DNA from: Laceyella sediminis
GTDB taxonomy: Bacteria; Bacillota; Bacilli; Thermoactinomycetales; Thermoactinomycetaceae
Length of the DNA stretch: 64,000 nt
Assembly (NCBI RefSeq): GCF_003003125.1
Contig: NZ_PVTZ01000007.1
Location: forward strand, 124,001-188,000
Direction of reading: 5' to 3'
Positions 56,509 through 63,211 of this stretch are shown one piece after another (the stretch's first letter is position 1; each line of letters starts with the position of its first letter). Made by a program: the position numbers and the translations under genes. The notes under the pieces were generated by a model. The model was not told the origin of the DNA. It did no database searches and worked only from the letters and a program-made list of their open reading frames with translations.

Positions 56509-56898
56509 TCATTTCCATTGTTTCATCCTCTTTTGAAGGTCGCCAGTGAACAGCTCCAACACCAATCCATCCGGATCAGTGAATTGCACAGACCAGCCGC
56601 CCCCACGTTCAATCGGCTCCCGCACCAAGGGAACCCCCTTCTCGCGCAGTGTGTTCACCGCCACGAAAAATGCTTCTTCCGAAATGGAAAACGCCACATG
56701 ATCCATGCCCAGTCCCTGTGGCGGCCCCGCTTCCTCCGGTTTCTCCAGCAGGCAGATCCAAGCATCACCCCAATTCAAATACACATCGGTTCTTCCTCGA
56801 TGAACCAAGGTCATCCCCAGCACATCGCAATAAAAAGGCAAACTCTTTGCCAACTGCTTCACGCGCAATGTGAGATGATTAAATCCAAGAACATCCAA
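56509..56898 (-). CDS. VOC-superfamily protein, FosB/glyoxalase-like
   Basis: A 129-residue metal-binding beta-alpha fold protein. The likely metal ligands are His8 (FNHLTL), His67 (MDHVAFSI) and Glu115 (LELFTGDL). SLPFYCDVLGMTLVHRGRTDVYLNWG follows the pattern of FosB, a thiol transferase that inactivates fosfomycin, but overall similarity is moderate, so a general glyoxalase or dioxygenase role is equally possible. Start ATG at 56898. It lies 35 nt upstream of the SDR gene on the same strand and probably shares its transcript. Confidence 0.75.
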   Translation of the reverse strand: MDVLGFNHLTLRVKQLAKSLPFYCDVLGMTLVHRGRTDVYLNWGDAWICLLEKPEEAGPPQGLGMDHVAFSISEEAFFVAVNTLREKGVPLVREPIERGGGWSVQFTDPDGLVLELFTGDLQKRMKQWK

Positions 56899-57223
56899 CC
56901 GCTTCCTCTCCTCCGTCCCTTGTCACAAACGAGGGCTTGCCTGGCAACCCGTAATGCACGAGACAGCCGGCTGTTTCAACTCCGGCTATCTGCCACTGCC
57001 TTGCCGGCCTGACTTGCCACACTCCCCCTAAAACCGACGATCATTGTTACATGATCCTTTGGCGCAAAGCTTCTATCACTATTGTAGACCATTATGTTTG
57101 AAAAAACAAAATACATTGGAAACTGTCACGAAACGGCAAATATCTGGGAACCCAACAGCGGCTTCGACTTCAGCACCTGTGTCCACCCTCTCCTTTCTTC
57201 TGCCGAACCGCCATTTTTTCATC
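56899..57223. other. 325-bp spacer with no gene seen
   Basis: Between the VOC and DUF3891 genes, both read leftward. It must hold the promoter of the VOC-SDR pair. No stem-loop, repeat or RNA motif stood out. Confidence 0.5.
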
Positions 57224-57919
57224 TTATACCATCACGGTGAAACGGTACACGTCCCGTCCGACCAACCGGCGATAACCATCAAACACCTGGTACGGAATTT
57301 CCACCGTAAACGATTGTTTGAACAGATTGGGGACAAGTCGTAGGTGATACCGCCCTTCCCAAACCCATTGATATCGCTCTCCTTGATACAAAATCCCATC
57401 TTTAAACCATGGATGGTTGGGTTCTTCCCCCGGTTCATTAAAACAGAGAGCCAGCGACAAATCGTCGCAAAAACGGAGCAACCGGAAGTTGGCCGTGATA
57501 TTCTCCTCTTCCTCTTCGGTAAACAGGGGGCGGAGTTTGTTTTGGCGGCTATACTCTTGCTCACGAAACTTACGGGCCACCGGATCGTCAATATTTGTAA
57601 AAAAAGATGCGTAATGTTTGCTGCATAAGAACCCCGCATAGGGATCATGCGCTACTACTTTGGCGATGCCATCCGTGTACGCTTCTAGCTTGGGTAGCAT
57701 CGGGTAATCTTCGAAAGAGTAGGGCTCGTTGGTCTCTTCATTCCACAGCGGCGACTGGTCTAAGCTCTCCCATCCCCAATCATGGTGCGAGATGGCGTAC
57801 AGTGTTTTGGCGAGTGGGCGGATCGGTTGTGTCATTTGCGCCGCCAACTCACCTGAGAGCAAACCATGATCGTGCTGTTTAATGAAAACATAGTAGTATC
57901 CTTTCTTTCTAACAATCAT
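57224..57919 (-). CDS. DUF3891 family protein
   Basis: A 231-residue soluble protein. It begins MIVRKKGYYYVFIKQHDHGLLSGELA, with paired histidines at HDHG and SHHDWGWE (about 45-51), and contains LEAYTDGIAKVVAHDPYAGFLCSKHY. This histidine-rich pattern with the same spacing defines the DUF3891 family of Bacillales; an HD-domain-like metal hydrolase has been suggested by the motif layout only. Start ATG 57919 behind AGGGGGAGGG. A TATAAT box on the minus strand at 57948-57943 supports its own promoter. Confidence 0.8.
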   Translation of the reverse strand: MIVRKKGYYYVFIKQHDHGLLSGELAAQMTQPIRPLAKTLYAISHHDWGWESLDQSPLWNEETNEPYSFEDYPMLPKLEAYTDGIAKVVAHDPYAGFLCSKHYASFFTNIDDPVARKFREQEYSRQNKLRPLFTEEEEENITANFRLLRFCDDLSLALCFNEPGEEPNHPWFKDGILYQGERYQWVWEGRYHLRLVPNLFKQSFTVEIPYQVFDGYRRLVGRDVYRFTVMV

Positions 57920-57949
57920 CGCAGTCCCTCCCCCTTTCGCTCATTATAC

Positions 57950-57993
57950 AAAAAGCCCCGGCCAAGCGGTAGATTACGGCGACCGGGACTTTC
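57950..57993 (-). terminator. Terminator upstream of the DUF3891 gene
   Basis: AAAGTCCCGG and CCGGGGCTTTTTG (minus strand) pair around a 19-nt loop. It stops leftward transcription just before the DUF3891 promoter. Confidence 0.6.
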
Positions 57994-58052
57994 CGCATTT
58001 TTTCCTTTTATCTGCAACATTAGGTACTCTTGGTGCATCCACTGCATTAGAA

Positions 58053-58079
58053 AAGCCAGCTACGTTTCGTTGCTGGCTT
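58053..58079 (-). terminator. Terminator of the 83-residue protein gene
   Basis: AAGCCAGC and GCTGGCTT arms around an 11-nt loop; TTCT follows on the minus strand. Confidence 0.65.
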
Positions 58080-58111
58080 ACCGTTTTTTGCTGGCGGGGA
58101 TGATCCGCTTC

Positions 58112-58363
58112 CTACAACGCATCATCCATAAACCGGGCGGGGCTGGGTTCTTTCTCCTGCGCCGCTTGGCTACGTTGCTGTTTTTCATGTTGCAAAGCCT
58201 GCTCCATCAGTTGAATGATTCCCTCATTAAAACTGAGGTTCCGTTTACGGCAATAATGGGCGAATTCTTTATCTAATTCTTTTTTTAACAAAATCATGCG
58301 CTCCACTTTGCTGTCTTGTGAGCGATCTACATTTTCCTCAACAAATTTCATGAACAAGTCCAC
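58112..58363 (-). CDS. Hypothetical helical protein
   Basis: An 83-residue charged, mostly helical protein. The segment VERMILLKKELDKEFAHYCRKRNLSFNEGIIQLMEQAL recalls small helical or ribbon-helix-like proteins, but no family is recognised. GTG start at 58363 has GGAGGG 7 nt before it. It is monocistronic with a terminator at 58053-58079. The acidic and Gln-rich tail looks flexible. Upstream lies the MITE-like element at the end of bluB, so its promoter is likely between 58364 and 58470. Confidence 0.6.
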   Translation of the reverse strand: MDLFMKFVEENVDRSQDSKVERMILLKKELDKEFAHYCRKRNLSFNEGIIQLMEQALQHEKQQRSQAAQEKEPSPARFMDDAL

Positions 58364-58469
58364 ATGAAAACCCTCCCCATAACCGCTCTTTGCTCAGTGT
58401 CATTCCATTCCAATCCTGTAGCGGCGCGCCCCTAAGATGACAACTTCACCATCGCGCCAGAACCCGTGA

Positions 58470-58553
58470 CTAGGGCGTGTCTGATGAATAGGCCAGCGGC
58501 TCCAAAACCATTTCATTTTCCCATCCACTTGATATTGGCCAGACACGGCCTAG
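58470..58553. mobile_element. 84-bp MITE-like element at the 3' end of bluB
   Basis: Ends CTAGGGCGTGTCTG (58470-58483) and CAGACACGGCCTAG (58540-58553) are inverted repeats matching at 13 of 14 positions, with an inner GGCCA/TGGCC pair. The interior GAATAGGCCAGCGGCTCCAA is related to the tandem repeat units at 15144-15617. The bluB stop codon lies inside the right end. It has no coding capacity; it could move with a transposase elsewhere in the genome, or serve as a transcription stop. Confidence 0.55.
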
Positions 58554-59233
58554 TCCTCCTCTGTGGTTTGAAAAGATGACAACCGTTGCCCCCAGGCATT
58601 TTCAAACACCAAATCACCCAACGCCAATCGCTTTTTCCAACCTAACTCTTCCAGCATCGGCTTGTCTCCGAACCGCTCCGGATATCCGACGCACAGGTAA
58701 GCAACGAGTTCCACTCCTTCCGGAAGTTGAAGCAACTTTTCCACAAAAGGCTTGTCCAAAATGCTCACCCAGCCGATGCCGATCCCTTCCACCCGGGCCG
58801 CTAGCCACATGTTCTGAATAGCAAGGCAGGTGCTGTACAAATCGGTTTCCGGCATCGGCCCGCGTCCCAACACAAACGGCGCATCCCGGCGTCGGTCACA
58901 AGTCACCGCCACATTGACCGGAGCCTCCATAATCCCTTCCAGTTTCAACGACCGATACAGCTCTTTCCGCTCCTTCTCCGTCAACTGCGCCAACTGCTGG
59001 CGATTGGTTCGCTCAAACGAATCTTTGATCTGACGGCGGATGTCTCTTGAAGTGACCATGATGAAATTCCAAGGTTGCATAAAACCGACGGAAGGGGCAT
59101 GATGCGCCGCCTCCAAAATACGGTGCATCGCCTCTTCGGGTACCGGTCGGCTTGAAAAATGGCGAATGTCCCGCCGGGCCTTTATCACTCGATGCACCGT
59201 ATCCCGCTCACTCGCTGTAAACAAGTCACTCAC
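58550..59233 (-). CDS. bluB: 5,6-dimethylbenzimidazole synthase (BluB)
   Basis: A 227-residue nitroreductase-fold flavoenzyme that breaks down reduced FMN to 5,6-dimethylbenzimidazole, the lower ligand of vitamin B12. VIKARRDIRHFSSRPVPEE near 16-34 and AAHHAPSVGFMQPWNFI near 42-58 are BluB hallmarks, and the FMN/O2 site region is kept. Start GTG 59233 behind GGAGGGGG. No other cobalamin gene and no cobalamin riboswitch are visible nearby. Its last codons run into the MITE-like element. Confidence 0.9.
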   Translation of the reverse strand: MSDLFTASERDTVHRVIKARRDIRHFSSRPVPEEAMHRILEAAHHAPSVGFMQPWNFIMVTSRDIRRQIKDSFERTNRQQLAQLTEKERKELYRSLKLEGIMEAPVNVAVTCDRRRDAPFVLGRGPMPETDLYSTCLAIQNMWLAARVEGIGIGWVSILDKPFVEKLLQLPEGVELVAYLCVGYPERFGDKPMLEELGWKKRLALGDLVFENAWGQRLSSFQTTEED

Positions 59234-59628
59234 CCTTGTCCCCCTCCTCTTATCACTTGCTCAGCCACTTCGGACGTTGCGCCTGCCAAGAAGCCCGTAT
59301 ATCACCTTATCTCTATCTTATCTGATATTGCATTCTGTTCACACTATCCAGACCCATTCTAACCGTACGTTTTTTACCCGGCATCAGTGTTTTTATCATT
59401 GAGGTTACACACTGATGACACATACGCCTCACACCTCGCACGAGGCATCATCCGTTCGGAGGTGCCACTCAGTTTTCGGTTATGTTACAAACTGTTACAA
59501 ACCAGCTGCCCCTTCCAGATTTCCCTGTGGTTCCAAGCATCTCTGCCCCATTTCGCGTAAAGGTTCCGTCTTTTTTTTGACCATAAGTTACCCCAACATT
59601 ACATGTGGTTTACAGTTGCGTAAAATCC
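59234..59628. other. Spacer between bluB and the small-peptide unit
   Basis: About 400 bp without a convincing gene, between the divergent bluB and peptide genes. A GCCTC/GAGGC hairpin near 59425-59450 is the only structure noticed. It must contain the bluB promoter. Confidence 0.45.
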
Positions 59629-59658
59629 GGGACAAACCGACAACCCGCCCTATATAAT
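59629..59658 (+). promoter_or_regulatory. Promoter of the small-peptide unit
   Basis: A perfect TATAAT (59653-59658) with a partial -35 (GGGACA, 59629-59634) 18 bp upstream. Transcription would start near 59665, 27 nt before the first peptide. Confidence 0.6.
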
Positions 59659-59691
59659 GATCACAGATAAGCAAAACGGAGGTGCGACGTA

Positions 59692-59787
59692 ATGAACAAC
59701 GCATCGATCGGATTATTCAACGCAACTTTGATCAGCATTCCCTGTTGGGCAATGATCTACTTCACTTGGCAAGCACTGATTGGTTAA
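59692..59787 (+). CDS. Hydrophobic micro-peptide, copy 1
   Basis: A 31-residue peptide. It starts MNNASIGLFNATLISIPCW and ends AMIYFTWQALIG. It has no charged residue at all and one membrane-length hydrophobic stretch with a single Cys at position 18. A GGAGG site lies 11 nt before the ATG. It is the first of four tandem copies with a period of 181-182 bp, in a unit with its own promoter (TATAAT at 59653) and terminator. No family is recognised. Confidence 0.75.
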   Translation: MNNASIGLFNATLISIPCWAMIYFTWQALIG

Positions 59788-59872
59788 TCATTGATATATA
59801 CATCGGTATTACGAATAAAACGGATTCGATTTTCGGTTCACATATACATTAACATCACGGGAGGAGATCCTT

Positions 59873-59968
59873 ATGAACAACGCATCGATCGGATTATTCA
59901 ACGCTACCTTGATCAGCATTCCCTGCTGGGCAATGATCTACTTCACTTGGCAAACATTGATCGGTTAA
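59873..59968 (+). CDS. Hydrophobic micro-peptide, copy 2
   Basis: A 31-residue peptide that differs from copy 1 by one residue (Ala27 is Thr). GGGAGGAGATCCTT precedes the ATG, a strong ribosome site. Synonymous changes between copies 1 and 2 (for example GCAACT against GCTACC) point to selection on the protein. Confidence 0.8.
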   Translation: MNNASIGLFNATLISIPCWAMIYFTWQTLIG

Positions 59969-60054
59969 TTTCACTATCATCGTCAATCACCTAGGCAACC
60001 CGCATCCGGTTTTCGGTTCCACTCATCACATGGACATCACGGGAGGAGATCCTT

Positions 60055-60150
60055 ATGAACAACGCATCGGTCGGATTATTCAACGCCACCTTGATCAGCA
60101 TTCCTTGCTGGGCAATGATCTACTTCGCTTGGCAAGCATTGATCGGTTAA
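60055..60150 (+). CDS. Hydrophobic micro-peptide, copy 3
   Basis: A 31-residue peptide. Compared with copy 1 it has Val for Ile6 and Ala for Thr25; the rest is the same, including Cys18. Its upstream region (CCGGTTTTCGGTTCCACTCA and GGGAGGAGAT) is nearly identical to that of copy 4. Confidence 0.8.
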   Translation: MNNASVGLFNATLISIPCWAMIYFAWQALIG

Positions 60151-60236
60151 TTTCACTGTCATCGTCAATCACCTAGGCAACCCGCATCCGGTTTTCGGTT
60201 CCACTCATCGCATGGACATCACGGGAGGAGATCTGT

Positions 60237-60329
60237 ATGAACAACGCATCGGTCGGATTATTCAACGCCACCTTGATCAGCATTCCCTGCTGGGCACTCA
60301 TCCTGTACGGCATGAACTTGTTCTTCTAA
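60237..60329 (+). CDS. Hydrophobic micro-peptide, copy 4 (divergent C-terminus)
   Basis: A 30-residue peptide. The first 20 residues match copy 3 (through CWA), then the sequence diverges to LILYGMNLFF. The N-terminal part is thus the conserved piece. The GGGAGGAGAT ribosome site is kept. It is the last copy before the terminator at 60361. Confidence 0.8.
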   Translation: MNNASVGLFNATLISIPCWALILYGMNLFF

Positions 60330-60360
60330 TCCTACATCCATTATATCTCAACGAATGCGA

Positions 60361-60391
60361 ACCTCTCCCGGATGAGAGGTCTTTTCTATTT
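60361..60391 (+). terminator. Terminator of the micro-peptide unit
   Basis: ACCTCTC (60361-60367) and GAGAGGT (60374-60380) arms followed by CTTTTCTATTTC. Confidence 0.85.
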
Positions 60392-60469
60392 CATTGCAAG
60401 CTTGTCACCGTATGATTGCCTTCGATATAATGAATCGTTGAAAACAAGCAGGAAACGAGGTGGTAACGG

Positions 60470-60901
60470 ATGACGGGACCCATTTGGTTGCAATGGTTTT
60501 ATGTTCTTTTTTGGATTGCATTGATCAGCTTGATGGCCATCGGTGGGTACTTTATGTTTCGCAAATTCCTTAAAGCGTTGCCAAAAGCGGACGGCAAGTC
60601 GATTCTCGATTGGCAGGAATACTACATAAAGGAAACACTCCATTTGTGGACCGATGAGCACAAGGCGTTACTTAATGATTTGGTCTCTCCCGTGCCCGAA
60701 CTCTTCCGCGACGTGGCCAAACAAACCATCGCCGGCAAAATCGGGGAGCTGGTGGTGAAAGAGGAAGCGAAGCAATTGTCGCAGGATCACATTATCCGCG
60801 GCTATATCCTTGCTACTCCCAAACGGGATCACAAGTTTTTGATAAAAAAACTGAAAGAGCGCAACATTGACATTTCACCCTACCAAGAGTTGCTCAAGTG
60901 A
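60470..60901 (+). CDS. DUF2621 family membrane protein (YneK-like)
   Basis: A 143-residue protein with one N-terminal helix (about 10-32) and a soluble helical part. LDWQEYYIKETLHLWTDEHK near 46-65 and HIIRGYILATPKRDHKFL near 106-123 are the recognisable DUF2621 (YneK) blocks. It probably sits in the cell or spore membrane with the soluble part in the cytosol. Start ATG 60470 behind AACGAGGTGG. A weak -10 (GATATAAT) near 60422-60429 lies upstream. Function unknown. Confidence 0.8.
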   Translation: MTGPIWLQWFYVLFWIALISLMAIGGYFMFRKFLKALPKADGKSILDWQEYYIKETLHLWTDEHKALLNDLVSPVPELFRDVAKQTIAGKIGELVVKEEAKQLSQDHIIRGYILATPKRDHKFLIKKLKERNIDISPYQELLK

Positions 60902-60921
60902 GGCCCCCATGCCAATCTTCC

Positions 60922-61091
60922 TTGCATCAACAGTTTGATCATGATATGATTGGATTGAGCGTTAAAAGTGGGTGCTTCAATCAAGTTTCATCTTGCGGCC
61001 TCTTTGTTTCAAAGTAACAAAAGGTTCCAAGTGCTTGAGGAATTACCGCTTTTGAATTGCCGCTTTTCTTAAATGTAAGGAGGCCCAAAAG
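60922..61091 (+). promoter_or_regulatory. Promoter and long leader of the cold-shock gene
   Basis: TTGCAT (60922-60927) and TATGAT (60945-60950) with a 17-bp spacer. Transcription would start near 60957 and leave about 135 nt before the ATG, a long leader typical of csp mRNAs that refold with temperature. GGAGG lies 10 nt before the start codon. Confidence 0.6.
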
Positions 61092-61298
61092 ATGAAGGGT
61101 AAAGTAAAATGGTTTAATGCTGAAAAAGGTTATGGATTCATCGAGCGTGAAGATGGTGGCGACGTATTCGTTCACTACTCCGCTATCCAAACCGAAGGCT
61201 TCAAAACCCTTGAAGAAGGCGAGCCAATCGAATTCGATATCGTTCAAGGCGATCGTGGTCCTCAAGCAGCCAACGTTATTCGCGTAAACGCAAGATAA
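61092..61298 (+). CDS. Cold-shock protein (CspA/CspB family)
   Basis: A 68-residue single-domain OB-fold RNA/DNA chaperone. RNP1 is visible as KGYGFIERE and RNP2 as VFVHYSAI. It melts RNA structure and can act in transcription antitermination and cold adaptation. Sequence is close to CspB/CspD of Bacillus at full length. Start ATG with AAGGAGG upstream and a long leader. It is monocistronic with a strong terminator. Confidence 0.95.
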   Translation: MKGKVKWFNAEKGYGFIEREDGGDVFVHYSAIQTEGFKTLEEGEPIEFDIVQGDRGPQAANVIRVNAR

Positions 61299-61310
61299 GG
61301 ATGACCAATC

Positions 61311-61341
61311 CAAGCACTTCCTTCACGGGAAGTGCTTTTCT
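61311..61341 (+). terminator. Terminator of the cold-shock gene
   Basis: AAGCACTTCC (61312-61321) and GGAAGTGCTT (61328-61337) arms followed by TTCTT. Confidence 0.9.
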
Positions 61342-61425
61342 TGTACCCATCAACAGAGTGGGAGAAAATAAACACTGGGGAACAGCTGACAAGTCATCCC
61401 CACATCATATTCATATATAGGAAAG

Positions 61426-62349
61426 ATGGCCGAGCAAATGAAACAATCACCTTCCCACAACAAATGGATTACCTACACCATTACTGAAGCGTGGGCCAAT
61501 CGCACGGTTGAAGAAGTGCTGAAAGGTCCGCTTCTCATCTCTGGGCGTATGCTAAACCGCCTGACACGCAGCAAAGGCATTCTGCTCAATGGGCGCGCGC
61601 CCTACCTTAAGAAAAAAGTGAAAACAGGGGACCGCTTGAAAGTCGCCGTCCGCCCCCAAGAACAATCGGAGCTGACTCCGGAGCCGGTGCCGTTTGGGCT
61701 TATCTATGAAGACGCCGATCTCATGGTTGTCGACAAACCGGCTGGTGTGGCCGTCCATCCGGTGCGCCCCTCTGATCGAGGTACCTTGGTGCACGGCATT
61801 TTACACCACTTAACAAAGCAGGGCGGGGGCGGAATCGTCCGGCCTGTCCATCGTTTGGACCGAGACACCTCCGGGCTGATCCTCATCGCCAAAAACGCCT
61901 ACATGCATCAGCTGTTGGATCGTCAATTACGCGAGAAAAAGCTGGAGCGTATCTATCTCGCCCTCAGCAGTGCCCCGATTCCACAAGCTTACGGCACCAT
62001 CGTCGCCCCGATTGGTCGTGATCCGCACCACCCCACGCGGCGGAAGGTAACGGAGCGCGGTGAACCCGCAGTAACCCATTACCGCGTGTTAAACCACAAT
62101 GACCAGGCTACCCTTGCCCGCGTGGAATTGGAGACTGGCCGCACGCACCAAATCCGGGTTCATTTCGCCCATATCGGCGCCCCCTTGATCGGGGATCGGC
62201 TCTACGGCGGATCGTGCGCTCATATGAAACGACAAGCGCTACACTCCGCTGAGATGGCCTTCATTCACCCACTCAGTGGCGAACTGATGCGATTCACTTC
62301 ACCATTCCCCGCCGACATGGCCGCAGCCAAACAACAATTGGGTTTGTAA
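61426..62349 (+). CDS. RluA-family pseudouridine synthase
   Basis: A 307-residue RNA-modifying enzyme. An S4-like N-terminal RNA-binding part (about 20-85) precedes the catalytic domain with HRLDRDTSGL, where Asp145 is the nucleophile. GRTHQIRVHFAHIGAPLIGD near 237-256 is the other family signature. It converts one or more uridines of rRNA or tRNA to pseudouridine; the target site cannot be assigned. Start ATG 61426 has a modest AGGAAAG; an ATG at 61438 is possible. Likely monocistronic. Confidence 0.9.
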   Translation: MAEQMKQSPSHNKWITYTITEAWANRTVEEVLKGPLLISGRMLNRLTRSKGILLNGRAPYLKKKVKTGDRLKVAVRPQEQSELTPEPVPFGLIYEDADLMVVDKPAGVAVHPVRPSDRGTLVHGILHHLTKQGGGGIVRPVHRLDRDTSGLILIAKNAYMHQLLDRQLREKKLERIYLALSSAPIPQAYGTIVAPIGRDPHHPTRRKVTERGEPAVTHYRVLNHNDQATLARVELETGRTHQIRVHFAHIGAPLIGDRLYGGSCAHMKRQALHSAEMAFIHPLSGELMRFTSPFPADMAAAKQQLGL

Positions 62350-62429
62350 ACCACATTTGCCTTGGCTTCATAGGCGCTTGTGGACAAATGCAAGCGCCTT
62401 CGGTTTCTTCTCCAAAGGCGCTTTGTTTT

Positions 62430-62732
62430 TCAGATCATTTTCAGCAACGCTTCTCTCCCCGTCATGCCCGCTCTGATGCCATGTTCCTCGGCCGTGTGCG
62501 TAACCATGGTCAATGGCGCGTCCATCAGCTGTTCCAAAGAGCGAACTCCTTCCGCGCGCGCCGCGATAATCTCCCGCTCTCGCAACCGTTCATTCAACAG
62601 CCCCACATCCAGTGCACCGCACATGATATAACCCTTTTCCGTGGTGATAACCAAGAGCGTCGTTTTCGGCAATGCCACTTCGATCCCCAACACGGTATGG
62701 CCATCCACCTCAATCGGTTTCATCGCAATCAT
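62430..62732 (-). CDS. yunC: YunC family protein (DUF1805)
   Basis: A 100-residue protein. VEVALPKTTLLVITTEKGYIMCGALDVG-like strands (LPKTTLLVITTEKGYIMCGA at about 23-42) and the ending AGMTGREALLKM identify DUF1805, whose Bacillus member is YunC. The fold is known only structurally and the role is unclear. Start ATG 62732 (MIAMKPIEV) behind GGAGGAGGG; the reading frame extends upstream over the terminator of the next gene and is not used. The yunD homologue lies two genes upstream on the same strand, as yunC and yunD neighbour in Bacillus. Confidence 0.85.
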   Translation of the reverse strand: MIAMKPIEVDGHTVLGIEVALPKTTLLVITTEKGYIMCGALDVGLLNERLREREIIAARAEGVRSLEQLMDAPLTMVTHTAEEHGIRAGMTGREALLKMI

Positions 62733-62812
62733 TTGGTTCCCTCCTCCAGATGATTCCTTATCAAGGTATGTGCCAACACCCAAAAAAGTGAGACCCATCA
62801 CATCGCGGCAAA

Positions 62813-62855
62813 ACCAAAAAAGCGGGCACCCCATAGGGTATGCCCGCTTATTAGT
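62813..62855 (-). terminator. Terminator of the DUF6154-like transcript
   Basis: AAGCGGGCA and TGCCCGCTT arms with an inner CCC/GGG pair; TTTTTTGG follows on the minus strand. Confidence 0.85.
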
Positions 62856-62873
62856 GCCCAAACGCCCAGGTTA

Positions 62874-63131
62874 TCAATGTACTTGCGAAGAAGTCGGTGT
62901 CCCGCGAAACGATGGGAGCTTCCCATCTTGCATCATTTTCATCTTTAACATTTCCACCAAGTAAACGCCGACCATCTGAACCACTTCGTCATCGGTCATC
63001 TGCTCAATCATCTGTAACACATGCTCCCGGGATTGTTCTTCCAAGATGCTGAGCACAATGGCCACCGCATCATCTTCGTCATCATTTAACTGGTCTCGGT
63101 ACAACGAGTAAACTTCATCCACAAAACTCAT
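62874..63131 (-). CDS. Small acidic helical protein, DUF6154-like
   Basis: An 85-residue acidic protein. MSFVDEVYSLYRDQLNDDED and EMTDDEVVQMVGVYLVEML resemble the DUF6154 family of Bacillales as I remember it, a family without known function. It is predicted all helical. Start ATG 63131 behind AAGGAGG with 9-nt spacing; the longer frame extends into yunD's upstream gap and lacks a ribosome site. It probably shares a transcript with the yunD-like gene that ends 80 nt upstream, and ends in its own terminator. Confidence 0.6.
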   Translation of the reverse strand: MSFVDEVYSLYRDQLNDDEDDAVAIVLSILEEQSREHVLQMIEQMTDDEVVQMVGVYLVEMLKMKMMQDGKLPSFRGTPTSSQVH

Positions 63132-63211
63132 CGCGGCTATCCTCCTTATCCCTATTGTAGCGGAGTCCATACCATATTTCGAGGACACCATAAGCAACCA
63201 TTATCTTCCTC

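Noticed and set aside
59430-59480. T-box-like TGGCACC sequence on the minus strand upstream of bluB
   Set aside because: GAGTGGCACC resembles a T-box core, but no stem I, specifier loop or terminator with a T-run was found at the right distance, and bluB is not an amino acid gene.
59415-59657. 80-residue plus-strand ORF upstream of the micro-peptides
   Set aside because: It lacks a ribosome site, has a random-like composition and runs into the promoter of the peptide unit.
59692-60329. Leaderless bacteriocin assignment for the four micro-peptides
   Set aside because: Gene number and peptide length fit aureocin A70, but the peptides carry no positive charge and no immunity or ABC transporter gene is adjacent, so the name is not applied.
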